DNA of 21,858 bases from a virus, in the IMG/VR virus record IMGVR_UViG_3300030382_000918, positions 1-21,858 of that record. One strand, written 5' to 3'. The notes beneath the pieces are model-generated. The model was not told the origin of the DNA and did not search any database. It was given only the letters and a program-made list of their open reading frames with translations. Position numbers and translations under genes: made by a program. This document shows positions 1 through 8,052 of the stretch, one piece after another. Each line of letters opens with the position of its first letter. Position 1 is the stretch's first letter.

Positions 1-1099
1 CGTCTTCACCAGGTTTAACTAAGTGAGCAAAAGCGTCTTGATTGTATTGATCAATTAATCTTTCAAACTCTTTCTTTTTTTCTTCGTTGTCAAATATATC
101 CCAAAAAGTATATAATGCTCCTGCGCCTATAGCTTTAAGATTATCGTAACCAGTTTTCATCCCAGCCGTTACATCCCAATCATCTAAATTTGTTGGGTCA
201 TCTAATTGAGTAGGCTCTAATCCATATCTCCAAAGATAACCTTGGCTCATCATGTAGTTTTCAGCTTCGCCACTCTTCAAGTATTCTTTTGTTTGAGTGT
301 CATCAAATTCTGCTGGTACAGGAATTCTTACGTTTGGATTATCAAAAGTTATATATTTTACTTTTCTTGTTGGTTTAATTGATTCTTCTTCTCTTGGGCC
401 AATGTATACTGCATCTGCTCCAGAATAATAACCTTTAGGTATGGGAAGTGGGGCTTGCACGCTTGCATCTATAGCCTCAATTCTTTGTTGAACTTTTGGA
501 TCTTGATTTGGAAGTACCATGCCACTTTGATTAGGTACAATAAGTTCTGGCCCTTGTTCTCCTACTAAGTAAGGTTGCCCCGCTTCTACTGGGCCGCCTT
601 GTTGTCTTTTTACAATACCAAATATGTCGGCTATTCTTTCATCTTCTGTAATACCTTTTGTAGTATGATGAAATTGTTCATACAATTGGGAAGCAGCTTT
701 AGAATCTCCTTCTAAAACTCCTGTAAAGTATTCATCTGTTCCAACTTGTTGATACAAGTTAGCTAACATTACATCTTCTTGTTGCTTTTTTGATAATTTA
801 TTTGGATCGTTATGTTCTTTGGCTTTTATTACCCACTCAGGAATAGAGCCCATTTTTCCATACATAGCTGCGGTACGATTTAATCCTGTTTGAAATGCGT
901 TACCTTCTCCTTCAGTTAAGAATTGATATATACCACGTGCAGAACTTTCCTTACTGACAGTATTTTTACCGCCAGAGCTTTCTACTTGTGCTACATCTTT
1001 TATGAATTTATCTAAGTTGGAAAGGTCACGAGCATTATATATTGCTCCTAACATTGTACGAATATCTGTTGGCCGTTTCATCGGCTTCTTGTCTGCCAT
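1..1099 (-). CDS. Large ejection-type virion protein with lytic-transglycosylase-like N-terminus (partial, 3' end beyond window)
   Basis: An open frame of 366 codons starts at ATG 1099 after a good ribosome site (AAGGAA, about 4 bases away) and runs off the left edge without a stop. Residues 30-75 resemble a soluble lytic transglycosylase: Glu40 in VESSGG, then SARGIYQF at residues 53-60, matching the family's Glu-Ser and GA-GL-Q blocks. Residues 168-189 carry GGPVEAG followed by YLVGEQGPELIVP, a motif common near the C-terminus of phage tape-measure proteins. The rest is hydrophilic with no recognised domain. It is last in a run of four probable internal proteins. A wall-cutting protein in that place recalls T7 gp16, which degrades peptidoglycan during DNA entry. 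That role is inferred. The true length is unknown, and it could also be a tail-lysozyme or tape-measure-like protein. Confidence 0.75.
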   Translation of the reverse strand, partial: MADKKPMKRPTDIRTMLGAIYNARDLSNLDKFIKDVAQVESSGGKNTVSKESSARGIYQFLTEGEGNAFQTGLNRTAAMYGKMGSIPEWVIKAKEHNDPNKLSKKQQEDVMLANLYQQVGTDEYFTGVLEGDSKAASQLYEQFHHTTKGITEDERIADIFGIVKRQQGGPVEAGQPYLVGEQGPELIVPNQSGMVLPNQDPKVQQRIEAIDASVQAPLPIPKGYYSGADAVYIGPREEESIKPTRKVKYITFDNPNVRIPVPAEFDDTQTKEYLKSGEAENYMMSQGYLWRYGLEPTQLDDPTNLDDWDVTAGMKTGYDNLKAIGAGALYTFWDIFDNEEKKKEFERLIDQYNQDAFAHLVKPGED

Positions 1100-1122
1100 T
1101 TGTTTCCTTACGTATAGTATTC

Positions 1123-1138
1123 AGAGAGCGGACTCTCT
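1123..1138 (-). other. Intergenic hairpin with UCCG tetraloop
   Basis: In the 50-base gap between two ejection-type genes, AGAGAG and CTCTCT form a perfect 6-bp stem closed by the loop TCCG. No U-tract follows, so it is a poor terminator. It may be an RNA-stability or processing element. Confidence 0.45.
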
Positions 1139-1149
1139 TAGGTTATTTG

Positions 1150-2211
1150 TTATTCTTTTTCTTTGCCTTCCATCAACTCAGCTTGTGATTGTGTTGATTG
1201 GTTGTCTTCAGTTTCAAGAGAGGATGTTATTCCTGCGTAATTTTCTAATTCAGCAATTTGTTTATTAATTTTTGCTATTTCATTTGCATCTGTTGTAGTT
1301 AATAGTTGTTGTTTTAAATCAGCTATTTTTGTGTAGAAAGTTCCTATCTCACCAAGGTTTCCAATTACTCTTTGTTGTTGTAAAACTTTAACAATGTAAT
1401 CATTGTATGCTTGAGTGTTTGGTTTCAAACCATAAGCTGCAGCTTCAAGTGAGGCCATTTGCCATTCTTCTGGGAAGTCTTGTTTCAATGCTTCCGCTTG
1501 TATCTTTACAGTCTCTGCTATTACTTTATTAATATCTGCTGATTCTTTTCGTTCTTTATACCATTTATCAACTGCGTCTTGTCGTTTTGCAACTATGTCT
1601 TCTTCTTTAGCAGTTACAGCTTCTTCACCTTCCAGAACTCCACCAAATATTCTAGAGAAAGTATCAGTACCTTCTTTGCCACCAATCTTACGACGCTCTA
1701 ATAAGTTCTTACTTATTTCTTTTAAATATAAACGAGTCTTTTCTCTGTTAGATAATTCTTCACCAGGCTTAGTTCTCTTATCAAATATTCTTTCTAAGAA
1801 TTTTTCTTTTGGTACAAATGGTTTCTTTGCTGGAACGTTTTTCATCATTGCATCTTCTTCTTCTTGTTTTTTCTTTTTCTGATCAGAAATAGCCTTTAGT
1901 AGGTTTTGGCCTACTTCTAATTTTTTACCAGATTCTATATTTTGTAATTCAAGATTCCCTAACATTAATTCTTGTCCTGGCATTTTTTGTTGGACAGCTT
2001 GCTCTAAAATATTTACAGGTTTGTAGTTAGGATCTGCATATTGTTCTAATATAGATTTTGGTTCGTAGTTAGGATCTGCATATTTTTTCAATAGTTCTTC
2101 ATTAAAAATTAACTTTTCTGGAATTCGGCCACCTCCAAAATATTCCTCCCAAGTATCTTTCTCTTTAACAGTATCTTCTAAATCTTCCATATAATCTTTA
2201 TCTAAAGCCAT
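1150..2211 (-). CDS. Hypothetical helical virion or ejection protein (353 aa)
   Basis: Product not recognised. The protein is hydrophilic, highly charged and mostly helical in character, with no signal peptide or membrane segment. Residues 40-70 hold a 14-residue tandem repeat (YADPNYEPKSILEQ then YADPNYKPVNILEQ). A lysine-rich stretch near residues 110-140 includes KKKKQEEED. Residues 190-320 are glutamate and lysine rich and could form coiled coil. It lies 3 bases after the 424-residue gene with no strong ribosome site of its own (only GGTGG upstream), so its translation may depend on its neighbour. Position between a Gln/Ala-rich protein and a transglycosylase-bearing protein suggests an internal or ejection protein like T7 gp15 or P22 gp20, by context only. 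Confidence 0.8.
   Translation of the reverse strand: MALDKDYMEDLEDTVKEKDTWEEYFGGGRIPEKLIFNEELLKKYADPNYEPKSILEQYADPNYKPVNILEQAVQQKMPGQELMLGNLELQNIESGKKLEVGQNLLKAISDQKKKKQEEEDAMMKNVPAKKPFVPKEKFLERIFDKRTKPGEELSNREKTRLYLKEISKNLLERRKIGGKEGTDTFSRIFGGVLEGEEAVTAKEEDIVAKRQDAVDKWYKERKESADINKVIAETVKIQAEALKQDFPEEWQMASLEAAAYGLKPNTQAYNDYIVKVLQQQRVIGNLGEIGTFYTKIADLKQQLLTTTDANEIAKINKQIAELENYAGITSSLETEDNQSTQSQAELMEGKEKE
2023..2084 (-). repeat. 20-base direct repeat encoding a 14-residue tandem unit
   Basis: Two identical 20-base copies (2023-2042 and 2065-2084, starting GTAGTTAGGATC on the plus strand) are spaced 42 bases apart. They encode the tandem 14-residue repeat near the N-terminus of the 353-residue protein. 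The near-identical DNA suggests a recent duplication. Confidence 0.8.
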
Positions 2212-2214
2212 ATC

Positions 2215-3489
2215 TTACCACCAATCCTGAGATTGACCATACCAGTCGCCAATTTGCATACCAACCCCCATTATTTTATCAAATGTACTTGGATCATCAT
2301 ATCGTTCTGGTGCTTGACCAGGCGCAATCACAGGATATCCTTTAACTACTCCTGTTAACCAATCTAATTGAGTTTTAGGATATTGTTGCTCTCTTAAGAA
2401 ATCAGCATAAGCTACATCCATAGATTTTTGATCTAGTGCCTGTTGTAATCCTGCCACGCCTAATTGACCTGCAACATCAGTTGTTCCAATTCTTTGTCTA
2501 GCTTCTGCTGCTTTAATTTGATCCATTCCAAGAGCACGTCTTTCTCCTGCAGCTTTAAGTTGTTGTCCAGCTAATTGATTTTGTAATGCACCAAGTTGTC
2601 TCATTTCACCAGTTGCCCCTCTTGCTAATTGTCCAGCTTGAGTAGTTTGTCCTGCTGCTTGTAGTTGTGCAAGAGTTGCTTGATTGGCTAATTGACCTGC
2701 TTGAGTTTGTGCTTGTGCTCCTGTTATTTGACGCTTACGTCCTTCTTGTGCTGCAGCTAATGCAGACTCGTAAGCAGTAGATAATCCTTTAGTATATAAA
2801 TCTCCGATACCTTCTTGTTCTTTAGCCATTTGCATGCCTTGTAAAACAGCAGCTCTACTTCCACCGAAGCCACCAGCCATTGCTGCTTGACTTGCTAACT
2901 GTTGTCTTTCTGTTTGACCTTGCTCTAAAAATTTACGTGCTGCAACATCTGTAACTTGTTGAGTATAAGGATTCATAAATCCTTGAATATCTGCGCCAGT
3001 AACTCCTTGTGCTCCAAGTCCTGCTAAACCGTAAGCTCCTCCTGCCATTCCTTGAGTACCAGCAGTTGATCCGAAACCAGCCGCAGCCATTGCACGTGCT
3101 TGATCGGCAGCATCAAATGATGTACCTAAAGTTCCCAGTGCCCCCGCTGCTGTGCCTGCTCCTCCTGCAATATAACCAGTTGCTGTATCTCCTAAACCTC
3201 TAGATGTTCCTAATGTTCCAATACCTATATCAGCTCCTGCAACACCTTCACCAGCCATACCATATTGTTGTTGAATTGCTCGTTGTTGTTCTGCATTTAA
3301 TCCTGAAACTCTTGGGCCGCCATAAGCTATGTATGGTTCAGCAGCAACTGCTTTAGCTGCTTCAATTGCTCTAGCTGATGCATCTCTTATATATTCTGGT
3401 AATGGAGACTCAGCGGTTTGTGTTTGTCCTATAGAACCATATTGACCTGCGCCTGCTTGTGATACTAAATAATCGTATAATGTTGCCAT
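2215..3489 (-). CDS. Gln/Ala/Gly-rich probable internal (DNA-ejection) virion protein (424 aa)
   Basis: This protein is rich in Ala, Gly and Gln. Residues 75-175 are Gly/Ala rich with repeated AGG and LGT steps. Residues 185-355 are Gln/Ala-rich helix with loosely repeated segments such as AGQLANQAT and AGQLARGAT. A conserved-looking block, YADFLREQQYPKTQLDWLTG, starts at residue 361; I recall blocks of this type from uncultured marine podovirus genes. There is no signal peptide. The start has AAAGGA seven bases upstream. Composition and place before the transglycosylase gene fit an ejection protein like T7 gp14 or P22 gp7/gp20. No catalytic motif is visible, and the function is inferred from context. 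Confidence 0.8.
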   Translation of the reverse strand: MATLYDYLVSQAGAGQYGSIGQTQTAESPLPEYIRDASARAIEAAKAVAAEPYIAYGGPRVSGLNAEQQRAIQQQYGMAGEGVAGADIGIGTLGTSRGLGDTATGYIAGGAGTAAGALGTLGTSFDAADQARAMAAAGFGSTAGTQGMAGGAYGLAGLGAQGVTGADIQGFMNPYTQQVTDVAARKFLEQGQTERQQLASQAAMAGGFGGSRAAVLQGMQMAKEQEGIGDLYTKGLSTAYESALAAAQEGRKRQITGAQAQTQAGQLANQATLAQLQAAGQTTQAGQLARGATGEMRQLGALQNQLAGQQLKAAGERRALGMDQIKAAEARQRIGTTDVAGQLGVAGLQQALDQKSMDVAYADFLREQQYPKTQLDWLTGVVKGYPVIAPGQAPERYDDPSTFDKIMGVGMQIGDWYGQSQDWW

Positions 3490-3499
3490 AATTTATCCT

Positions 3500-5155
3500 T
3501 TATGCGTTTGCCACTCCATAAGGAGAAAGTTGTGAGTATCCTCCTTGTGTAGCATATTTTCTTATTTCTCCTAATGTTACTGGCCCAGTATAATATCTAT
3601 TCGCAAATGCTCTTTCAAATCTATCAACTTCTGAAGCATCTTCTTCTTCTTCTTCTATTGCGTCTATTAATTCCTCTGGAATAATCCGACTGTCTCGCTC
3701 TCTACCTCTACCTTGATTGGCCACGCCTAGTCCTGAGTAATTACTTGGTAAACCAGAATACATGGTAGCAGCAGATTCTGAAGTTGGATCATCACCTATG
3801 CCTAAATATCCTGCAATTGCACTTGGAGATATTGCTTCACCAATATTATAACCATATTCTCCTTCACTCACATCTTGTGCTATTTGATTAAGCCCAAGCA
3901 CACCTGATACTATACCCACAGGATGGCCACTTGAAATTTGACCATAAGATCTTAAACCTGCTAAAGCACTCCCTATTGCTGAAACTACACCAGGCATAGA
4001 TGATTCGTCCTCTCCTTCTCCTTCTGCAGCATCTTCACCAACGTCTGGTAAATCTGATATAGACATTGGTTTAGGTTTGCTAAATTTTTTAGATAATTTC
4101 ATAGCAGAGGAAAGCTTAGCCAAAGGGCCTCCATATATCAATCCAGCAATACCCATAACTGTACCTAAAATGTTGCCTAAATCTGCAAGATCAGATTTGA
4201 AATCTGTGCTTGTAAAATTATAAGTTAAATTTTGCATAATCCCCATACCTGTAGCTGGACTTTCTCCAAAGAAAGAATTCAATTGCCCCATCTCGTCTAA
4301 TTCAGCTACTGATATATCATTATCCTCCGCTTTATCTTTTAAAGTACCTAGACGATCTTGCATATTTTGTGAAAATGCTGCAACTGATGATGCTGTTGGA
4401 TTAACTTCTTTCGCTTCTTCTGCTTGAATCATAGATCTAATGGCATCTTCTTGAGCTGCTTCTAAGGCCATCTTGTCTCTATGAGCAGATAATGCTCCAC
4501 CTGCTGCGACTAGACCACCTCCACCTGTTACCAAACCACCTGAATAGGTAACTTGAGCATCAGCTTCCAGAGTTTCTGCATCTGGGCCTTGGAAACCTCC
4601 TTCTACTCCGTCTGGATCTGTTCCAATACTGCCCACTGAGGGATCAAATCCCAATCCTGGCGTATTACCTAAAAATCCTCTATTCGGATCATCTCCATTC
4701 GAATCATCTCCATCATTGTTTCCACCACCTCCATTAGAACTAGAAGAACCATCCGTTCCTGCACCCATAGGATTGCCTTGTGGTTGAAAAGAAGGGATTC
4801 CCGCAGGAGTCATTTCACCAGAACCTCCAAGTAATCTTAAAATACTTGCCTCATCATCATTGATATATGCTAAACGTTCTCCCATAGGAGCTATTGCATT
4901 TAAGTCATTAACCATTGTACGATTCTGATTATTTAAATTTTGTTGAGATATATTCATATATTCTGGAGTAGGTGCTTCTCTTTCAGGTATTTGATACATA
5001 CCTTGAATACCTCGCTGTGCCCCTTTTCTAGCCTGTTTCATAGCAAGAGATGCGATACCTGGAATAGTTTCACCTATTTCAGATGCACGTAATACTATGT
5101 CATTTTCCCTGATTGGGCCTGCTACATTCATTTGATTATTCGGAGATACAGCCAT
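3500..5155 (-). CDS. Gly/Asp-rich probable virion protein (551 aa)
   Basis: Product not firmly recognised. Residues 98-125 contain INDDEASILRLLGGSG followed by MTPAGIPSF, a block I recall from many marine phage structural genes. Residues 133-160 are a flexible linker of Ser, Gly, Asn and Asp. Residues 205-225 are Gly rich, and residues 325-350 are a hydrophobic Gly-rich segment (GTVMGIAGLIYGG) that could insert into a membrane. Near residue 505 is an acidic run (IEEEEEDASE). The start codon lies only 6 bases below a perfect TATAAT, and the nearest ribosome-site-like AAGG is about 13 bases away. It opens the four-gene ejection-like block, so an internal virion protein is the best guess. Confidence 0.8.
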   Translation of the reverse strand: MAVSPNNQMNVAGPIRENDIVLRASEIGETIPGIASLAMKQARKGAQRGIQGMYQIPEREAPTPEYMNISQQNLNNQNRTMVNDLNAIAPMGERLAYINDDEASILRLLGGSGEMTPAGIPSFQPQGNPMGAGTDGSSSSNGGGGNNDGDDSNGDDPNRGFLGNTPGLGFDPSVGSIGTDPDGVEGGFQGPDAETLEADAQVTYSGGLVTGGGGLVAAGGALSAHRDKMALEAAQEDAIRSMIQAEEAKEVNPTASSVAAFSQNMQDRLGTLKDKAEDNDISVAELDEMGQLNSFFGESPATGMGIMQNLTYNFTSTDFKSDLADLGNILGTVMGIAGLIYGGPLAKLSSAMKLSKKFSKPKPMSISDLPDVGEDAAEGEGEDESSMPGVVSAIGSALAGLRSYGQISSGHPVGIVSGVLGLNQIAQDVSEGEYGYNIGEAISPSAIAGYLGIGDDPTSESAATMYSGLPSNYSGLGVANQGRGRERDSRIIPEELIDAIEEEEEDASEVDRFERAFANRYYTGPVTLGEIRKYATQGGYSQLSPYGVANA

Positions 5156-5160
5156 GATAT

Positions 5161-5189
5161 ATTATACCTTAATTACTGCCCTTATGCAA
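5161..5189 (-). promoter_or_regulatory. Possible promoter (TTGCAT-17-TATAAT) for ejection genes
   Basis: A perfect -10 box (minus-strand TATAAT, 5161-5166) lies 17 bases from TTGCAT (5184-5189). Only TTG of the -35 box matches consensus. Transcription would start near 5154, at the ATG of the 551-residue gene, giving an almost leaderless message. The -35 overlaps a small hairpin (CCCTT, GCAT, AAGGG). In AT-rich DNA this could be chance. Confidence 0.35.
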
Positions 5190-5201
5190 GGGGGCACATG
5201 A

Positions 5202-5552
5202 TTAGTTAATAATGTCATCTACGACCTCCATTATACTTGCTACCACATGAATCTGATTAGTGGCGGATGCTTGTACTTTAAGTAATTCACCCGCTGTGAG
5301 AACTAAGGGTTGAGATAATAACTCTGTTGTGCCGTTTGCTGTAAGAGCTTTTGTTTTAAATAGATTAAATGTTGCTGGCGTATCAGCTGTATCTACAATG
5401 GTAATAGTAATAGTAGGAGTAGCTCCTGCATCTTCAGATATAATTAAAGATTTTACAACACCTGTAGTTGATGGTGAAGAAGCTGGCTGATACAAAGTTG
5501 TTAAATTTGTAGTAGTTAAATCTACTTTTGCGTTTGTGTATTTTACCGACAT
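5202..5552 (-). CDS. Small beta-rich virion protein (116 aa)
   Basis: A small Thr/Ser/Val-rich protein with alternating hydrophobic residues, typical of a beta-sandwich. Examples are SLIISEDAGATPTITITIVD near residues 35-55 and LVLTAGELLKVQAS near residue 85. No signal peptide or membrane segment is present. I place the start at ATG 5552, where the stop of the upstream gene overlaps it as TAATG with GGGA just before. A TTG start 15 bases further up (5567) is possible but lies inside the upstream gene and lacks an advantage. Similar small proteins occur in phage tail and neck operons, sometimes as decoration or Ig-like proteins. The exact role is unknown. Confidence 0.8.
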   Translation of the reverse strand: MSVKYTNAKVDLTTTNLTTLYQPASSPSTTGVVKSLIISEDAGATPTITITIVDTADTPATFNLFKTKALTANGTTELLSQPLVLTAGELLKVQASATNQIHVVASIMEVVDDIIN

Positions 5553-5740
5553 TATCCCATAAACCAATTCATTGAACGTTGCTCATCTTCACTCGCTATA
5601 CGTGTTGGAACTTTACCTATAGATTGATCTCTCAACATTAAAGATATAAGTAAGTTGTTATATGTTTTTGTATTTACTAATCCTAATTGTCTTTCACCAT
5701 ATGATAGTGCTGGATATATTATTCTTTTATATAAACTCAT
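5552..5740 (-). CDS. Hypothetical small protein (62 aa)
   Basis: A short protein starting MSLYKRIIYPALSYGERQLG and ending in NWFMG. It has no membrane segment or known motif. It is locked between two genes by TAATG stop-start overlaps on both sides (5738-5742 and 5550-5554), which supports real translation by coupling. It follows the stabilisation protein and precedes a small beta-rich protein, so a minor tail or neck role is possible. I do not recognise the family. Confidence 0.7.
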   Translation of the reverse strand: MSLYKRIIYPALSYGERQLGLVNTKTYNNLLISLMLRDQSIGKVPTRIASEDEQRSMNWFMG

Positions 5741-7725
5741 TATCTTGTTCCATCTGGTTGGCCACTAGCACGCCATGTTCCTAAACGCCATTGAGTATCT
5801 ACTGCGTCACTATAATATTTAACTTGAAAAGATCTACCTCTTGCACGTAGATTTAATTTGTTAGTACTTGATGTTAAAGAGTAAGGGCCTTTAGTTGTTT
5901 CTGTTCCATTAGGATATCTTTTACTTTTCATTTGAAATTTAATTGTATCACCTGAAGCAAAAGTTGTATCAGGTATAATTTTATCCATAAAATATAAATT
6001 TTGTCCTGTTTCATCTCCATTAAAAAATCCTGTTTCAACGTAAGCAGTCATTGCAGATGATTCAGCATTGTAACCAGTTTCTTGTTCAAAGATATCAGAT
6101 ATAGTATCTGTAGTAGTGTTAACGCCAGCGGCAATTGGTTTATTAAATATATTATAATCTGACCATCCTGTTCTTTTTAAAGAAGAACCAATTGACCAAG
6201 TTCTTTCTAGATAATTATATATAACATATTTATCAATCTCTGATGTAGAACTTGAAGAAGTGTTTGAAGGATAGAACCACCAAATTTCATTGAACTTTGA
6301 GTTAGTAGCAGCTATAACTTTTTCTATTTGGTTTTTATCTAAATCATTAAATACTTTATCCATTACTGTACATTCTAATGTTTGGACTGTTCCGTCAAAA
6401 GCATAGAAAGCATTGTTGGTCATCCAATAAGCGGCACCTTCTACCATAGCTACACAATTTTCAGAAATTGCACCAGCTGTATCAGATGTTTGTTGAAATG
6501 TAAATGTAAAAGGAGGCCCAACAAATTGCATTGAATAAACATCTACATCTGTAAAGATCATCATTTGTCCTCTGCCTTTACTAACTGCTTGTATTTTTGT
6601 TCCAGTACCTAAACGTTGATCACCTGCCGTATTTTCAATTGCTGGTAACCAAGTTGCTAAATCTTCTTGATTAGAAAATCTAACTAATAAAGGATCAAAA
6701 GAAGTAGTACCTACTGCATTAGACCCAAAGAATGTTAAGTGTCTGTCAGGTGTTGATACCATAAGTTTTCCACAAACAACAGGAACTTGAGAACCATCTC
6801 CACTTAGAGTGTTATCAATAAAATATTTTAAAGTCGTCCCACGATAAGTTGTCTTGTTATCTTCAAATGCGCTAGTGTCAATATAATAAGCTGTGTCAGT
6901 TCCTTCTGCAGGAGCACAAATAATATCTTCACCCCAAGAATCCACACTCCATACTCTAGGAGATATTTGAGTTCCTGCTATACCAGATGTTCTTGCTGTA
7001 CCCCAAGTAGATTGTCCCCATAAACCAGAACCCCAACCAAAAGCAGTTGAACCATCTACTGCCCCATTACTTACAATATATCTAATAGTCATTGCACCGC
7101 CACCTGTTTGTGAACCAGTAGATGCAGTTCCTGAAATAGATGCCCCTGTTCCAGATACAGCAGTTAATGAATATGTAGATGAGCTTATATATTTACAAAG
7201 ATATTCGCCAACAGTTAATGTGATGCCATCAAGAACAACTTGTTCATTGTTAGTTCCAGATAGTGAAGTAATTAATATTCTTGATTGTGGATCAGTTTGC
7301 GCTATGGCATTGCCTGTATCTGTTATAATTACAGTAGATGTGCCCGATGATCCAGTTGTTATCCCGTTTGTCAATGTTACAGGATCTGTTCTAAATGGTG
7401 TTATATCGTATTTATAGCCACCCAACTCTGTGTAAACGTGAGTGGTTGTAAAATAAAATAAATATCTATTTCCTTGAAGATCTTTGTGTTGGAATATTTG
7501 TCGACAAATGCCAGGTACTGTAGTAGTAGATGTTGTAGTTTCTGTATCAGCTACATAATCATATTGAACTAAAGGAGAAACATTTTTTGCCCAACCGCCA
7601 ATTTTTTCTGGAGCGCCCGCACGAAAGCGTACAAGATCAGCGTCCGTATAACGAAGTTGAGCTTGGTAATCTGTAATATCACTAACAATTCCTGCAGTTG
7701 GTGTAAGCTTTACTAACGAGCCCAT
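5740..7725 (-). CDS. P22 gp10-like packaged-DNA stabilisation / tail hub protein (661 aa)
   Basis: The N-terminus reads as strands typical of this group: LTPTAGIVSDITDYQAQLRY, then DLVRFRAGAPEKIGGW at residues 30-45. The body has many Trp, Gly and Thr residues in blade-like repeats, such as WGSGLWGQSTWG near residue 228, RVWSVDSWGEDIICAP near 256 and NEIWWFYPS near 470. This is compatible with the beta-propeller hub seen in P22 gp10. The family seals the portal channel after packaging and links the connector to tail fibres. A clear ribosome site (AGGAG) lies 6 bases before the ATG. The gp4-like and adaptor proteins are encoded upstream, as expected for this connector set. Assignment rests on motif style and synteny, not on alignment. 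A general tail protein is the alternative. Confidence 0.7.
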   Translation of the reverse strand: MGSLVKLTPTAGIVSDITDYQAQLRYTDADLVRFRAGAPEKIGGWAKNVSPLVQYDYVADTETTTSTTTVPGICRQIFQHKDLQGNRYLFYFTTTHVYTELGGYKYDITPFRTDPVTLTNGITTGSSGTSTVIITDTGNAIAQTDPQSRILITSLSGTNNEQVVLDGITLTVGEYLCKYISSSTYSLTAVSGTGASISGTASTGSQTGGGAMTIRYIVSNGAVDGSTAFGWGSGLWGQSTWGTARTSGIAGTQISPRVWSVDSWGEDIICAPAEGTDTAYYIDTSAFEDNKTTYRGTTLKYFIDNTLSGDGSQVPVVCGKLMVSTPDRHLTFFGSNAVGTTSFDPLLVRFSNQEDLATWLPAIENTAGDQRLGTGTKIQAVSKGRGQMMIFTDVDVYSMQFVGPPFTFTFQQTSDTAGAISENCVAMVEGAAYWMTNNAFYAFDGTVQTLECTVMDKVFNDLDKNQIEKVIAATNSKFNEIWWFYPSNTSSSSTSEIDKYVIYNYLERTWSIGSSLKRTGWSDYNIFNKPIAAGVNTTTDTISDIFEQETGYNAESSAMTAYVETGFFNGDETGQNLYFMDKIIPDTTFASGDTIKFQMKSKRYPNGTETTKGPYSLTSSTNKLNLRARGRSFQVKYYSDAVDTQWRLGTWRASGQPDGTR

Positions 7726-7742
7726 ATTCGCTCCTATTTAGT

Positions 7743-8051
7743 TTAACTTAATGAGTTAACATCAAATGAATTGTCAACAGTTTCAACTACTGGTGTAGCT
7801 ACAGAGACAGTATACTTTTTGTTGAACATATCATCCCAATGGTCTTTATCCATTAGAGTTAATAGTTCAGCTTTAGTATAGCTACCAGGTGCTTTTGATG
7901 GTGTTTCAATCTTTTCAATTTTATTAAATGTGTGTTCAAATGAATTTAAAGTGTATTTGTATTTCACTGTCCATTCAATTACATTACCATCAGCATTATT
8001 TCTTGGTATAGCTGATACCCATGTTTTTGTTGCGTCGTCTGCGTGTGCCAT
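7743..8051 (-). CDS. Hypothetical tail-associated protein (102 aa)
   Basis: A small soluble protein with an N-terminal beta-like region (GNVIEWTVKYKYTLNSFEHT) and a short helix around ELLTLMDKDHWDDMF near residue 63. It has no membrane segment, signal peptide or cysteine. The start has AGGAG about 7 bases upstream. It follows the fibre gene after one base and precedes the stabilisation protein gene. Small proteins of this shape are common beside phage fibre genes, possibly as fibre chaperones or adaptors. I cannot assign a specific function. Confidence 0.75.
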   Translation of the reverse strand: MAHADDATKTWVSAIPRNNADGNVIEWTVKYKYTLNSFEHTFNKIEKIETPSKAPGSYTKAELLTLMDKDHWDDMFNKKYTVSVATPVVETVDNSFDVNSLS

Positions 8052-8052
8052 A

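Noticed and set aside
5190-5197. GTGCCCCCT motif shared by two gaps (about 5190 and 18632)
   Set aside because: Only nine bases, present twice, with different flanks. Likely chance or part of unrelated small hairpins.
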